DNA from: Candidatus Manganitrophaceae bacterium | Lineage (GTDB): Bacteria; Nitrospirota; Nitrospiria; SBBL01; Manganitrophaceae | Length of the DNA: 64,000 nucleotides | NCBI GenBank assembly: GCA_016200325.1 | Contig: JACQEZ010000011.1 | Coordinates: 310,001 to 374,000, forward strand | Direction of reading: 5' to 3' | Translations under genes and position numbers: made by a program | Notes under the pieces: generated by a model | Seen by the model: only the letters and a program-made list of their open reading frames with translations | Told to the model about the DNA's origin: nothing | Database searches by the model: none | Part shown: positions 1 to 6,792 of the stretch, piece after piece | Numbering within the stretch: the first letter of the stretch is position 1 | How the letters are laid out: each line of letters opens with the position of its first letter

Positions 1-2
1 GT

Positions 3-125
3 GAGTGGACCGGACAGATCTCCTACTACTCAAATCAAGGACAGCTCATCGAAGAGCGTCGTCTTCCTCCCGTCACCATCGAAAAAGGGAAGAGACGTGT
101 TGTCATCGACGAAACCCTTCGTTAA
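3..125 (+). CDS. C-terminal tail of an unidentified protein (5'-truncated by window edge)
   Basis: The third frame is open from the window edge to a TAA at 123-125 and gives about 40 residues with normal protein composition. It ends in a charged stretch, ...RRVVIDETLR. The next gene starts 20 bases later behind its own Shine-Dalgarno, so the two are probably co-transcribed. The fragment is too short to assign. LPP20-type genes often follow other envelope lipoprotein genes (LpoB, COG3014 types), so an envelope role is plausible but is only inferred. The longer overlapping frame that runs into the LPP20 gene is less likely to be translated here. Confidence 0.4.
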   Translation, partial: EWTGQISYYSNQGQLIEERRLPPVTIEKGKRRVVIDETLR

Positions 126-145
126 TTTCTGACCAGGAGGCTTTT

Positions 146-1177
146 ATGGAAAGCGCTCTTCATCTTCAACGGACCGTTCGGACCGGGCTGATCGTCTGCC
201 TGCTCTTCTCCGCGACCTCCTTGCTTGCAGCCGAGAAGCCCGACTGGGTCGACGGCGCCGGCGCGCACTATCCCGACGCGACCTATCTGACCGGCGTCGG
301 CTCCGGCGACACCCGCCAAAAGGCCGAAGACAGCGCCTATGCCGCGCTGGCGCGGATCTTCCGAACCGAGGTGCGCTCTACCGTCCAAGAGCGCGAAGAC
401 TTCAAGCAGGCGGAGAAGACCCAGGGGGTGGAGGTCGATCGGAGAGTCGATATTCAAAACCAAACGGTCGTCTCCACCGACAAGGTGCTGGAGCAGGTTC
501 GGATCGCCGAGCGATGGGCCGACCCGGTGTCGCAGGTCTATTACGCTTTGGCGGTATTGGACCGCGCCAAGAGCGCCGCGGCGCTTCGACAGCAGTCGCT
601 CGATGCCGAGACGGAAGCGCGGGAGTGGGAATCGCGCGCGAAGAGAGCGACCGATCCGATGGAACAGGCACGCGCCCTTCGAAAGGCGATTCTGGCGGCG
701 CGCCGGACCGAATCTTATGAGGCCGATTTAAGGGTGGTCCAGCCGACCGGCCGAGGAGAGGGGCTGAATGTGAACCCCGCCCTCCTCGACGCGCAACTGA
801 GAGAGCTCCTCAGCCGCGCCTTCCGGGTCGACGTTCATATCGAAGGACCCTATGGCGCGCCGGTGCGGGATGCCCTTCTTGCGAAACTCCACGAGAAGGG
901 GCTGACCGGCGCACCCGACGGCGAGATTCTAATCCAGGGGGAGGTCGGTATGGAACCGGTCGATCTAAACGACCCGCGTTGGCACTACGCGCGGTGGACC
1001 GCCCATGTGACGCTGACACAAAAGGAGGGACAGAAAATTTTCGGCGGCCTCCAGCGATCGGGACGGGAAGGCCACCTGAGCGCCAAAGAGGCGGATCGAA
1101 AGGCGCTGAGCGCGATGCAGAAGGAGCTCTCCGAGAGCGTCGGAGAAACGCTCCTCAACTTTATCTACGGAAATTAA
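146..1177 (+). CDS. LPP20-family envelope protein
   Basis: This is a 343-residue secreted protein. I chose ATG 146 because CAGGAGG lies just upstream at 134-140 and the protein then begins with a signal peptide (hydrophobic LIVCLLFSATSLLAA, cleavage near AAEK). There is no lipobox cysteine, so it is probably periplasmic rather than lipidated. Residues about 35-150 match the LPP20 fold: a YLTGVGSG motif, then an Ala-rich helix with QKAEDSAYAALARIF. The C-terminal half (about 200-343) contains a predicted alternating alpha/beta region without a recognised motif. LPP20 proteins are envelope proteins of unknown biochemical role, often encoded with penicillin-binding-protein activators. The gene follows a truncated gene closely and is followed by 195 noncoding bases. 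Confidence 0.75.
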   Translation: MESALHLQRTVRTGLIVCLLFSATSLLAAEKPDWVDGAGAHYPDATYLTGVGSGDTRQKAEDSAYAALARIFRTEVRSTVQEREDFKQAEKTQGVEVDRRVDIQNQTVVSTDKVLEQVRIAERWADPVSQVYYALAVLDRAKSAAALRQQSLDAETEAREWESRAKRATDPMEQARALRKAILAARRTESYEADLRVVQPTGRGEGLNVNPALLDAQLRELLSRAFRVDVHIEGPYGAPVRDALLAKLHEKGLTGAPDGEILIQGEVGMEPVDLNDPRWHYARWTAHVTLTQKEGQKIFGGLQRSGREGHLSAKEADRKALSAMQKELSESVGETLLNFIYGN

Positions 1178-1240
1178 AACCCCCTCAACACCTCTTTCAC
1201 CTTCGGATTAATTCAGCCTCTTATCCGGCAAAGTTGAATC

Positions 1241-1282
1241 GAGAAAGCGACCATGATAGAGTGAGAAGCAGGTTGCTTTCTC
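1241..1282. repeat. Imperfect inverted repeat between LPP20 and SUMF1 genes
   Basis: GAGAAAGCGACC (1241-1252) pairs with GGTTGCTTTCTC (1271-1282) with a single G-T step. The inner segment GTGAGAAGC (1261-1269) can alternatively pair with GCTTTCTCAC (1275-1284), so two mutually exclusive hairpins are possible. No T-run follows, so it is not a classical intrinsic terminator. It could be a processing or attenuation element or an operator. Confidence 0.35.
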
Positions 1283-1372
1283 ACTCTCCGCTGCCTCCTG
1301 CCGGCCAAAGACCGGGACAGGAACAGAGCGCACTCGCATCACACATGTTCCTCTTGTCGGGAAGAGAACGCG

Positions 1373-2305
1373 ATGAAAGAAGTCAGTATCCTCCTTGGAA
1401 TGGGCGTCGTCTTCCTCTTGCTGATCGTCATCTCCGTCGCCCGGGTCAATTCGCTTCGCTCCGAGGCGAAAGCCGCTCGAGCGCGCCAGGCCCCCCGGGT
1501 CGTCGTCCCCGCCCCCGACCCGTCCCGATTCAATCAGCTCAGAATTGCCCCGCTCGGAAAAGATGCCGCCCAGATGGTTTTTGTCCCGGGGGGAACGGTT
1601 TGGATGGGATCGAGGGAAGAACGGGGTGAGTTCGATGAAAAGCCGGCTCGGCAGGTCACCCTCCATCCTTACTTCATTGATCTTTACGAAGTCACCAACA
1701 CCCAATACCAACGCTTTGTTCAGGAGACCCATCGTCATCGACAGGAGGTGATGGTCTTCTTCGACGACACGACCGTTCTTTTTCAGCCGAAGCTCCCCGC
1801 CGTCGGGGTCTCCTGGTTTGACGCCGACGCTTATTGCGTCTGGAACGGAAAGCGCCTGCCGACCGAAGCGGAGTGGGAGCATGCCGCCCGCGGAGAGGAT
1901 AACCGCCCGTGGCCGTGGGGTGAAAATTATGCAGAAGGCTACGCCAACGCCCGGGGAGAGGGGGACGGCTTCGCCTATACCGCCCCGGTCGGCAGCTTCG
2001 AGGCGGGACGAAGCCCCTATGGCCTCTACGATATGGCGGGCAATGTGCTGGAATGGGTCTATGACTGGTACAGCGAGTTTTATTACAAAGAGGGCCAGGT
2101 CACCTTTCCCAAAGGGCCCGATTCAGGAATAGCCAAAGCGGTGCGCGGGGGATCGTGGGACAATAGCGGCAACGACCTTCGAACCACCAAGCGCGTCGCG
2201 GTCGCCCCCTACCGCAAAGAAGCGACGATCGGCTTCCGCTGCGCCATGGAGGCCGCGGAGGACACCGTCCCCACTCGGACCGCCCCCCCTTCTTCCCAAC
2301 CGTAG
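1373..2305 (+). CDS. Membrane-anchored SUMF1/FGE-sulfatase-fold protein
   Basis: This 310-residue protein has one N-terminal membrane helix (about residues 5-24, Leu/Val/Ile-rich). A short Ala/Pro-rich linker leads into a formylglycine-generating-enzyme (SUMF1, PF03781-type) domain from about residue 65. Family marks are MVFVPGGTVWMGS, LYEVTNTQYQRFV, GVSWFDADAYCVWNGKRLPTEAEWE, DMAGNVLEWVYDWY, VRGGSWDN and the terminal IGFRCA. The paired active-site cysteines of true FGE are not evident near the C-terminus, so this is probably a C-type-lectin-fold scaffold or binding protein and not a sulfatase activator. The domain should face the periplasm. ATG 1373 follows a GGAAGAG site. No sulfatase gene is nearby. 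Confidence 0.85.
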   Translation: MKEVSILLGMGVVFLLLIVISVARVNSLRSEAKAARARQAPRVVVPAPDPSRFNQLRIAPLGKDAAQMVFVPGGTVWMGSREERGEFDEKPARQVTLHPYFIDLYEVTNTQYQRFVQETHRHRQEVMVFFDDTTVLFQPKLPAVGVSWFDADAYCVWNGKRLPTEAEWEHAARGEDNRPWPWGENYAEGYANARGEGDGFAYTAPVGSFEAGRSPYGLYDMAGNVLEWVYDWYSEFYYKEGQVTFPKGPDSGIAKAVRGGSWDNSGNDLRTTKRVAVAPYRKEATIGFRCAMEAAEDTVPTRTAPPSSQP

Positions 2306-2629
2306 TTCCCTCCTGAATCGGCCCACTTCATGGAAAGCCCCTATCGCAGGATGAGTCGCCTAAATATATTTATTATCCACTTATTATCTTGCAGACCGAT
2401 TCTCCTTGACTCCTCCCTTTCCGATTGGTTACTGTGCTGGGACGGAGGCCGATACCGCGCTCATTGATCCCGTTGTGAACAGATCCGAGGATGTTCGAAC
2501 GAGACGGAAAGCGATCCAAGTCAGGACAGATCATCCTCCGGAATAACGAACGCCGGTTCAAGCCGGCGTCCAATCCCCGCCTCGCTACCCCCTGAGGCGG
2601 CAGACAGATCCCCTGATACGATTGACACG
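2306..2629. other. Intergenic region, 324 bases, upstream of the EBP gene
   Basis: No credible ORF or RNA gene was seen. The region is locally AT-richer around 2362-2390 (AAATATATTTATTATCC), which could hold a promoter. I looked for a GG-N10-GC sigma-54 element here and found none, so the downstream regulator is probably expressed from a sigma-70-type promoter that I cannot place with confidence. Confidence 0.4.
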
Positions 2630-4048
2630 ATGCCGAAGACCCTCTTGCAGATTAATCTTCGTCGCGGCGGCTGCGCACAGCAACGGGCCTGCTCCAACCT
2701 CGGCGGCGCCGATGCGCTCTCTCCTTCCCGCTCGAAAATTCAGTGGGTCTCCCGCTCCTCCCTTCCCTCTCCGGAGGAACTTGCCGCGCAGGCGCCCCAT
2801 TTAATTCTGCTTCAGACCTCTTCAGCCGAGACGGTGGCACAGACGGTCGACTCCTTTCATCGTCTCCGACACGCCAGTCCGGTTCTCTGGCTCTTCTGCC
2901 ATCCGGAGCCGATCGATCCACGCCTGCTCAGCAAGGTCCTTCAAGTCGCAGACGATTTTCTTTTCTGCCCGTTTCAGATGAATAACCTCACCGCCCGGAT
3001 TCAGAAATGGCTCCCCATGGACGATCCGATTCATTCCGCCGAGCGGCTGAAAATCGACCTCGGGATCGGCGCGATTATCGGCGAGAGCGCCGCCTTCATC
3101 GAAGCCCTCCGGCTCATCCCGCGGCTGGCGCGCTGCGAGGCGACTGTCCTCCTCGCCGGCGAGACCGGAACCGGCAAAGAGCTCGCCGCCCGCGCCCTCC
3201 ACTACTTAAGCCCTCGATCGGCCGGCCCCTTCATCCCGGTCAACTGCGCGGCCCTGCCGGAGACCCTTTTAGAGAATGAGCTCTTCGGTCATGCCAAGGG
3301 GGCCTATACCGACGCGGCGCTCCCTCAGCGCGGACTGATTGCAGAGGCCGAATCGGGAACCCTCTTTCTCGACGAGATCGACGGTCTGAGCCTGATCGCA
3401 CAGGCCAAGCTCCTCCGCTTTTTGCAAGAGGGGGAGTACCGACCGCTCGGCGGACGGGGGGTGTTCCGCTCCGACGCGCGGATCGTGGCGGCGACGAATA
3501 CGAACCTGCCGGAGCGGGTCCGAGCAGGCCGCTTTCGAGAAGATCTCTACTTTCGCCTCCATATCCTCTCGCTCACCCTGCCGCCGCTTCGAGAGCGGGG
3601 GGAAGACATTCCGATTTTGGCGGAACATTTTTTAAAAAAGTATTGCCGCCGTTTCGGCAGCGCGCAGAAAACCCTCTCCGCGGGGGCGCGCCTCAAGCTC
3701 TCCGCGTATCCTTGGCCGGGGAACATCCGGGAATTGGAGGCGGTGATCCAGCGCGCCATCGTTCTCTCCTCCTCCCCATCGATCCAGGCCAACGAGATTG
3801 ATCTGCCGGCCCCCACGCCGACCGATGCAACGCGCGACTTTCCGTTCCAAACGCTGAAGCGGCAGACGATCGACACCTTCGAGAAATCCTATCTCTCCCA
3901 GCTGCTGATGACCCACCGGGGAAATATCTCCCGCGCCGCGAAAGAAGCCGGCAAAGACCGGCGGGCCTTCCGCCGGTTGATGGAAAAACATGGGCTCGCA
4001 CGGCAGCAGTTTACCCACTTAGGAGAGGTCAACGACAATATTCGTTAG
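2630..4048 (+). CDS. Sigma-54-dependent enhancer-binding protein with pseudo-receiver
   Basis: This 472-residue protein has the NtrC-type layout. Residues 1-125 resemble a receiver domain but carry PHLILLQTSS where the phospho-acceptor Asp should be, and DDFLFCPF in place of the usual DDYL-KPF (conserved Lys lost), so phosphorylation is unlikely. The AAA+ domain (about 150-375) has Walker A GETGTGKE (Lys183), the sigma-54 contact loop GAYTDA (224-229, GAFTGA variant), Walker B GTLFLDEID and an arginine-finger region FREDLYFRL. The C-terminus (about 425-472) is a Fis-type helix-turn-helix (NISRAAKEAGKDRRAFRRLM). The stop overlaps the stop of the last eCIS gene by 4 bases on the opposite strand. 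GG-N10-GC promoters lie at the far end of that operon, so control of the eCIS is the obvious inference. Pseudo-receivers usually respond to partner binding or to protein level. Confidence 0.9.
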   Translation: MPKTLLQINLRRGGCAQQRACSNLGGADALSPSRSKIQWVSRSSLPSPEELAAQAPHLILLQTSSAETVAQTVDSFHRLRHASPVLWLFCHPEPIDPRLLSKVLQVADDFLFCPFQMNNLTARIQKWLPMDDPIHSAERLKIDLGIGAIIGESAAFIEALRLIPRLARCEATVLLAGETGTGKELAARALHYLSPRSAGPFIPVNCAALPETLLENELFGHAKGAYTDAALPQRGLIAEAESGTLFLDEIDGLSLIAQAKLLRFLQEGEYRPLGGRGVFRSDARIVAATNTNLPERVRAGRFREDLYFRLHILSLTLPPLRERGEDIPILAEHFLKKYCRRFGSAQKTLSAGARLKLSAYPWPGNIRELEAVIQRAIVLSSSPSIQANEIDLPAPTPTDATRDFPFQTLKRQTIDTFEKSYLSQLLMTHRGNISRAAKEAGKDRRAFRRLMEKHGLARQQFTHLGEVNDNIR

Positions 4049-4620
4049 CTGAGCGGCACCGGGGGGAGGGGAGGACCGGGCGGGGTGATCGGGGTGTTGA
4101 TCACCATCACCGTCTTCGTCCAGCCGTCGAGAAGGGTTGCGATCGCGTCGGCCTGTTGGGCCGCCGTTTTCTTTTGCGAAGGACCGGCGGCGAAGAGGGC
4201 GATCAGCGAAATGGAGAGAACGCCCGGCGGGGCGAGGGAGACGATCCCCGCCATCGTCGGCGGCGCCGGCGGAAGGGGCGCGGCGAGCGCGACCGGCGGC
4301 GCCAGCCAGAAGGCGACGAAGGCAAGGTCCATCGCGACGGCCAGCCCGGCGATCGCCGCCGGGGGCGGGGCCGCTTGGGCCGAGGAGAAACCGGCCGCCA
4401 AGGCGATGGCCAACATATTTTGTGCGGCGGAGAGGATGGCGGCGACCGGTCGGGTCACCCCGGCCTGCGCTCCCTCCGCATAGCTCCTATAGACGGCGGC
4501 CCACTTCTTTCCGGCCTCGGTCGGGTCGGGAGGAAAGCGCGTCTCCCCCGGAGCGGCAGGATCTTTCCCTTCAAACAGATCTTTAAAACCGTCCGACAAA
4601 AGGTTCTTATTCAGCGGCAT
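4045..4620 (-). CDS. Small Ala/Pro-rich hydrophobic protein ending the eCIS operon
   Basis: This 191-residue protein is the last gene of the eCIS operon, 3 bases after the spike gene. It starts MPLNKNLLSDGFKDLF and contains WAAVYRSYAEGAQAG. The middle (about 60-145) is very rich in Ala, Pro and Leu with several hydrophobic stretches, and the tail is Pro-rich. The N-terminal pattern (MxLNxxxL....F, then WAxAYxxYA) resembles a small-protein family commonly placed beside gpV/PAAR genes in phage tails and tail-like particles. Its function is not known to me. It could cap or accompany the spike, or be a membrane-active component. It is not a tape measure (too short, no coiled coil). Confidence 0.6.
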   Translation of the reverse strand: MPLNKNLLSDGFKDLFEGKDPAAPGETRFPPDPTEAGKKWAAVYRSYAEGAQAGVTRPVAAILSAAQNMLAIALAAGFSSAQAAPPPAAIAGLAVAMDLAFVAFWLAPPVALAAPLPPAPPTMAGIVSLAPPGVLSISLIALFAAGPSQKKTAAQQADAIATLLDGWTKTVMVINTPITPPGPPLPPVPLS

Positions 4621-4623
4621 CGG

Positions 4624-5277
4624 CTACTCTGCCTTAAGCACCCGCGTGATCGATTTCGGATTGGTCGTGGAAGGGATCAGCGGGGGACCGGTCGGTCCGA
4701 CGCCGCTCGGGTGGGTGTGGGTGTCGAAGATCATCTGAGTGAAGGTCTTCGTCGCCAGCTCCTCCGGCATCTGCGTCGATCCCTGAACGATCACCGATTC
4801 CGCTTGAATCGTAATTTTTTGACCACTTCGATCGATCACGATTTCACACTTTTCCGCCGTTCGGATCGTAATCGATTCGCTTCCCGAGGCGTCATTGATG
4901 ATGATCACATTCCCCGAAGGGGTCTTGATCACCTGCTGCTGAGGGTAGGATTGAAGCGCTTCGGGCGGAAGCTCGCTCTGCCCCCCCGGCTTCCCCCAGC
5001 TGCAGCCGGTCCAGACCGGGTGGTCCAACTCTCCCTCGATGAATTCAACCCACACGAGATCGCCCACCTGCGGGAGGAAGAAAAAACCGATTCCCGCGCC
5101 GGCATAGGGAACCGCCGGCCAGGCCCAGCCGGTGACCGAATCCGCGAGGAGACTCGGCACCTTGACCTGTAGCCGTCCCAACTGCTCCGGATCGTTGTTC
5201 TCCTGCACAAACCCGCGATACTTGCCCCAATATTTTCCCTCAGCCCGCTCGATATACCGGGCCATCCTTTCATCCAT
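4624..5277 (-). CDS. eCIS baseplate spike, gpV/gp5 OB-fold protein
   Basis: This 217-residue protein matches phage baseplate assembly protein V and the gp5/VgrG OB-fold spike. The N-terminal half has KYRGFVQENNDPEQLGRLQVKVP, the conserved AWPAVPYAGAGIGFFFLPQVGDLVWVEF and PVWTGCSW. The C-terminal part (about 110-217) has regular beta-strand repeats with IVIDRSGQKITIQ, typical of the beta-helical needle below the OB fold. It would form the trimeric tip under the hub during contraction. It lies 14 bases after the gp25 fusion gene. No separate PAAR tip gene was recognised in the operon. Confidence 0.85.
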   Translation of the reverse strand: MDERMARYIERAEGKYWGKYRGFVQENNDPEQLGRLQVKVPSLLADSVTGWAWPAVPYAGAGIGFFFLPQVGDLVWVEFIEGELDHPVWTGCSWGKPGGQSELPPEALQSYPQQQVIKTPSGNVIIINDASGSESITIRTAEKCEIVIDRSGQKITIQAESVIVQGSTQMPEELATKTFTQMIFDTHTHPSGVGPTGPPLIPSTTNPKSITRVLKAE

Positions 5278-5291
5278 CCTTTACCTCATTG

Positions 5292-6200
5292 CTATGGAAT
5301 CGGCAGCCCGATCCTCAGCCGCTCCATTCTTAAGTCGGCCTTTCGGACATAGACGATCTCAACCTGCAGGGTCGACACTTCGTTTCGGACTGTGACCTGA
5401 TCGACCTGCAACGCCTCTCCCAAGAACCGCTGCAGCGCCCGGTTGACCATGAACTCGGTCGTCGCCGCCAAGATATCATTATTGGGATCGAAGACGAGAT
5501 CGCGCAGCCGGGTTCCATATTCCGGCAGGTTCACCCGCTCGCCCGGCGCGGTGAGGAGAAGCTGGAGGATCTTCCCCCGCAGCAGCGGATCGCCCCCTTG
5601 CGCAGAGACCCCGCCTCCCCCGTCGATCTGAAAAGGAAATCCGAGACCGCTCGGAATGGCGGAGTCCCCTCCGCCCGGCGGGGTTGCGACCGGAGATTGA
5701 ACCGGCGCGATCGAAAGGGGGAGGATTTTAGACGGCAGACTGTAGCTTCCTCCCTGCCTCGCGATGACCGTGAAGTAGTAAAGTCCCCCCGCTTCGAATC
5801 CGCCGAGCAACGCCGAGGTCGTTTTCAAGTTTCCGGCCCGGAGGGTTCGAAACGGATCGAGCGGATCGGGGCTGGAGAAAAGATCAAAGGTGATCTGCTG
5901 CGCCTCGATATCGTCGGCATCGCTCCAGGAGAGAAAAGCCGTCCCCTCTCCCCGATCCTCACCGGCCAGGTCGGCGGGGGAGGCGATCGCGGCACCGGCG
6001 AAGCCGACCGGAGCGAGGCCGAGGCCGGCGAACGTCCCGACACAGAAGAAGCACGGCTCGAACCCCTCGGCGATCGCCTGCGCCATCGTGTCCGGGACGA
6101 ACGACTTTTTATGGAGAATCTCGCCGATCTGGCACTGCGCCTTCTCATTCGCCAGGTTGTGGAACTCATTGCTCTTTAGGTTGCCAAGATAAGGAGCCAC
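5292..6200 (-). CDS. gp25-type baseplate wedge protein with N-terminal Cys/His module
   Basis: This 302-residue fusion has three parts. Residues 1-55 form a small Cys/His module (His14, Cys23, Cys50-x2-Cys53, within FHNLANEKAQC and EPCFFC), which suggests a metal-binding site. Residues about 65-170 look like a fibronectin-III-like beta domain (GEGTAFLSWSDADD, GGLYYFTVIARQGG). Residues about 195-302 are a GPW/gp25 domain (ILQLLLTAPGERVNLPEYGTRL, FDPNND), the wedge protein that nucleates the sheath. gp25 homologues are usually near 130-150 residues, so more than half of this protein is an added N-terminal extension. The start abuts the previous gene's stop (ATG 6198-6200), which indicates translational coupling. 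Confidence 0.85.
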   Translation of the reverse strand: MAPYLGNLKSNEFHNLANEKAQCQIGEILHKKSFVPDTMAQAIAEGFEPCFFCVGTFAGLGLAPVGFAGAAIASPADLAGEDRGEGTAFLSWSDADDIEAQQITFDLFSSPDPLDPFRTLRAGNLKTTSALLGGFEAGGLYYFTVIARQGGSYSLPSKILPLSIAPVQSPVATPPGGGDSAIPSGLGFPFQIDGGGGVSAQGGDPLLRGKILQLLLTAPGERVNLPEYGTRLRDLVFDPNNDILAATTEFMVNRALQRFLGEALQVDQVTVRNEVSTLQVEIVYVRKADLRMERLRIGLPIP

Positions 6201-6712
6201 TACTTTTTCTCTCTCCGCTTTGTCCCGATGAGATTTTCAACCGCATACGCCCGGAAAGCCCGGAGCCATTCGGCATCGGGGGTCTCCGGATTTTTCAGCA
6301 GCCGCTCCAGCGCCGCTGGACCGGCCGACGCCATCCGGAGCGCCGGCGCCTGTTTTAACTCCTCCAACGACTTTCGGTTCGAGAGAAGCCGCTCGATCTT
6401 CGTCCGATCGGCCCGCGACGGCGCCTCTTCATAGGTAATCGAGACCCGTCCCTGCCGGACCGCCAACCCCTTCACCCCCGGCACCCGCTCCTGGACCGCT
6501 CTCAAGACCTCGCTCAACGGCACCCCCTCCGGCGTTTCGCGGCTCTGGACTGCAATCGGGAGCGCCACCTCCGCCAGCTCGACATGAAGCGGCGTTCCGG
6601 TCGTCTTCTTGATCGGCACCACCCCCTCGAGCAGCTGCCGACCGACCGGATGATCCAGAAAAGGCCGAAGCGGCTCAAGATCCTTTTGGGTGAAGATATA
6701 TCGTCCAGGCAT
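6200..6712 (-). CDS. Conserved-looking eCIS operon protein of unknown function
   Basis: This 170-residue protein lies between the fibre-like gene and the gp25 fusion gene and ends directly on the next start. It begins MPGRYIFTQKDLEPLRPFL and is a soluble, charged alpha/beta protein. It has no signal peptide, membrane segment or motif that I recognise. A Shine-Dalgarno (GGAGGTTCC) precedes the ATG. Its position suggests a baseplate accessory or assembly factor, but that rests on context only. A longer overlapping frame starting near 6789 is rejected because it disagrees in frame with this gene. Confidence 0.6.
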   Translation of the reverse strand: MPGRYIFTQKDLEPLRPFLDHPVGRQLLEGVVPIKKTTGTPLHVELAEVALPIAVQSRETPEGVPLSEVLRAVQERVPGVKGLAVRQGRVSITYEEAPSRADRTKIERLLSNRKSLEELKQAPALRMASAGPAALERLLKNPETPDAEWLRAFRAYAVENLIGTKRREKK

Positions 6713-6739
6713 GGAACCTCCTTGATCCTTAGAATATAA

Positions 6740-6783
6740 AAGTCAGAATCCAGAAGGGAAAGATTCAGCTCTTCTTCTGACTT
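6740..6783. repeat. Inverted repeat in intra-operon spacer
   Basis: AAGTCAGAA (6740-6748) and TTCTGACTT (6775-6783) are perfect inverted copies separated by 26 bases. They lie in the 80-base AT-richer gap between the DUF6519 gene and the next eCIS gene. No T-tract follows on the minus strand. The element may be an mRNA processing or stability hairpin that sets expression of the downstream baseplate genes. Confidence 0.4.
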
Positions 6784-6792
6784 CTTCACTTT

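Noticed and set aside
6514-6789. 91-residue minus-strand ORF upstream of and overlapping the 6200-6712 gene
   Set aside because: It runs in another frame over the start of a better-supported gene, turns Arg/Ser-rich in the overlap, and has no ribosome site.
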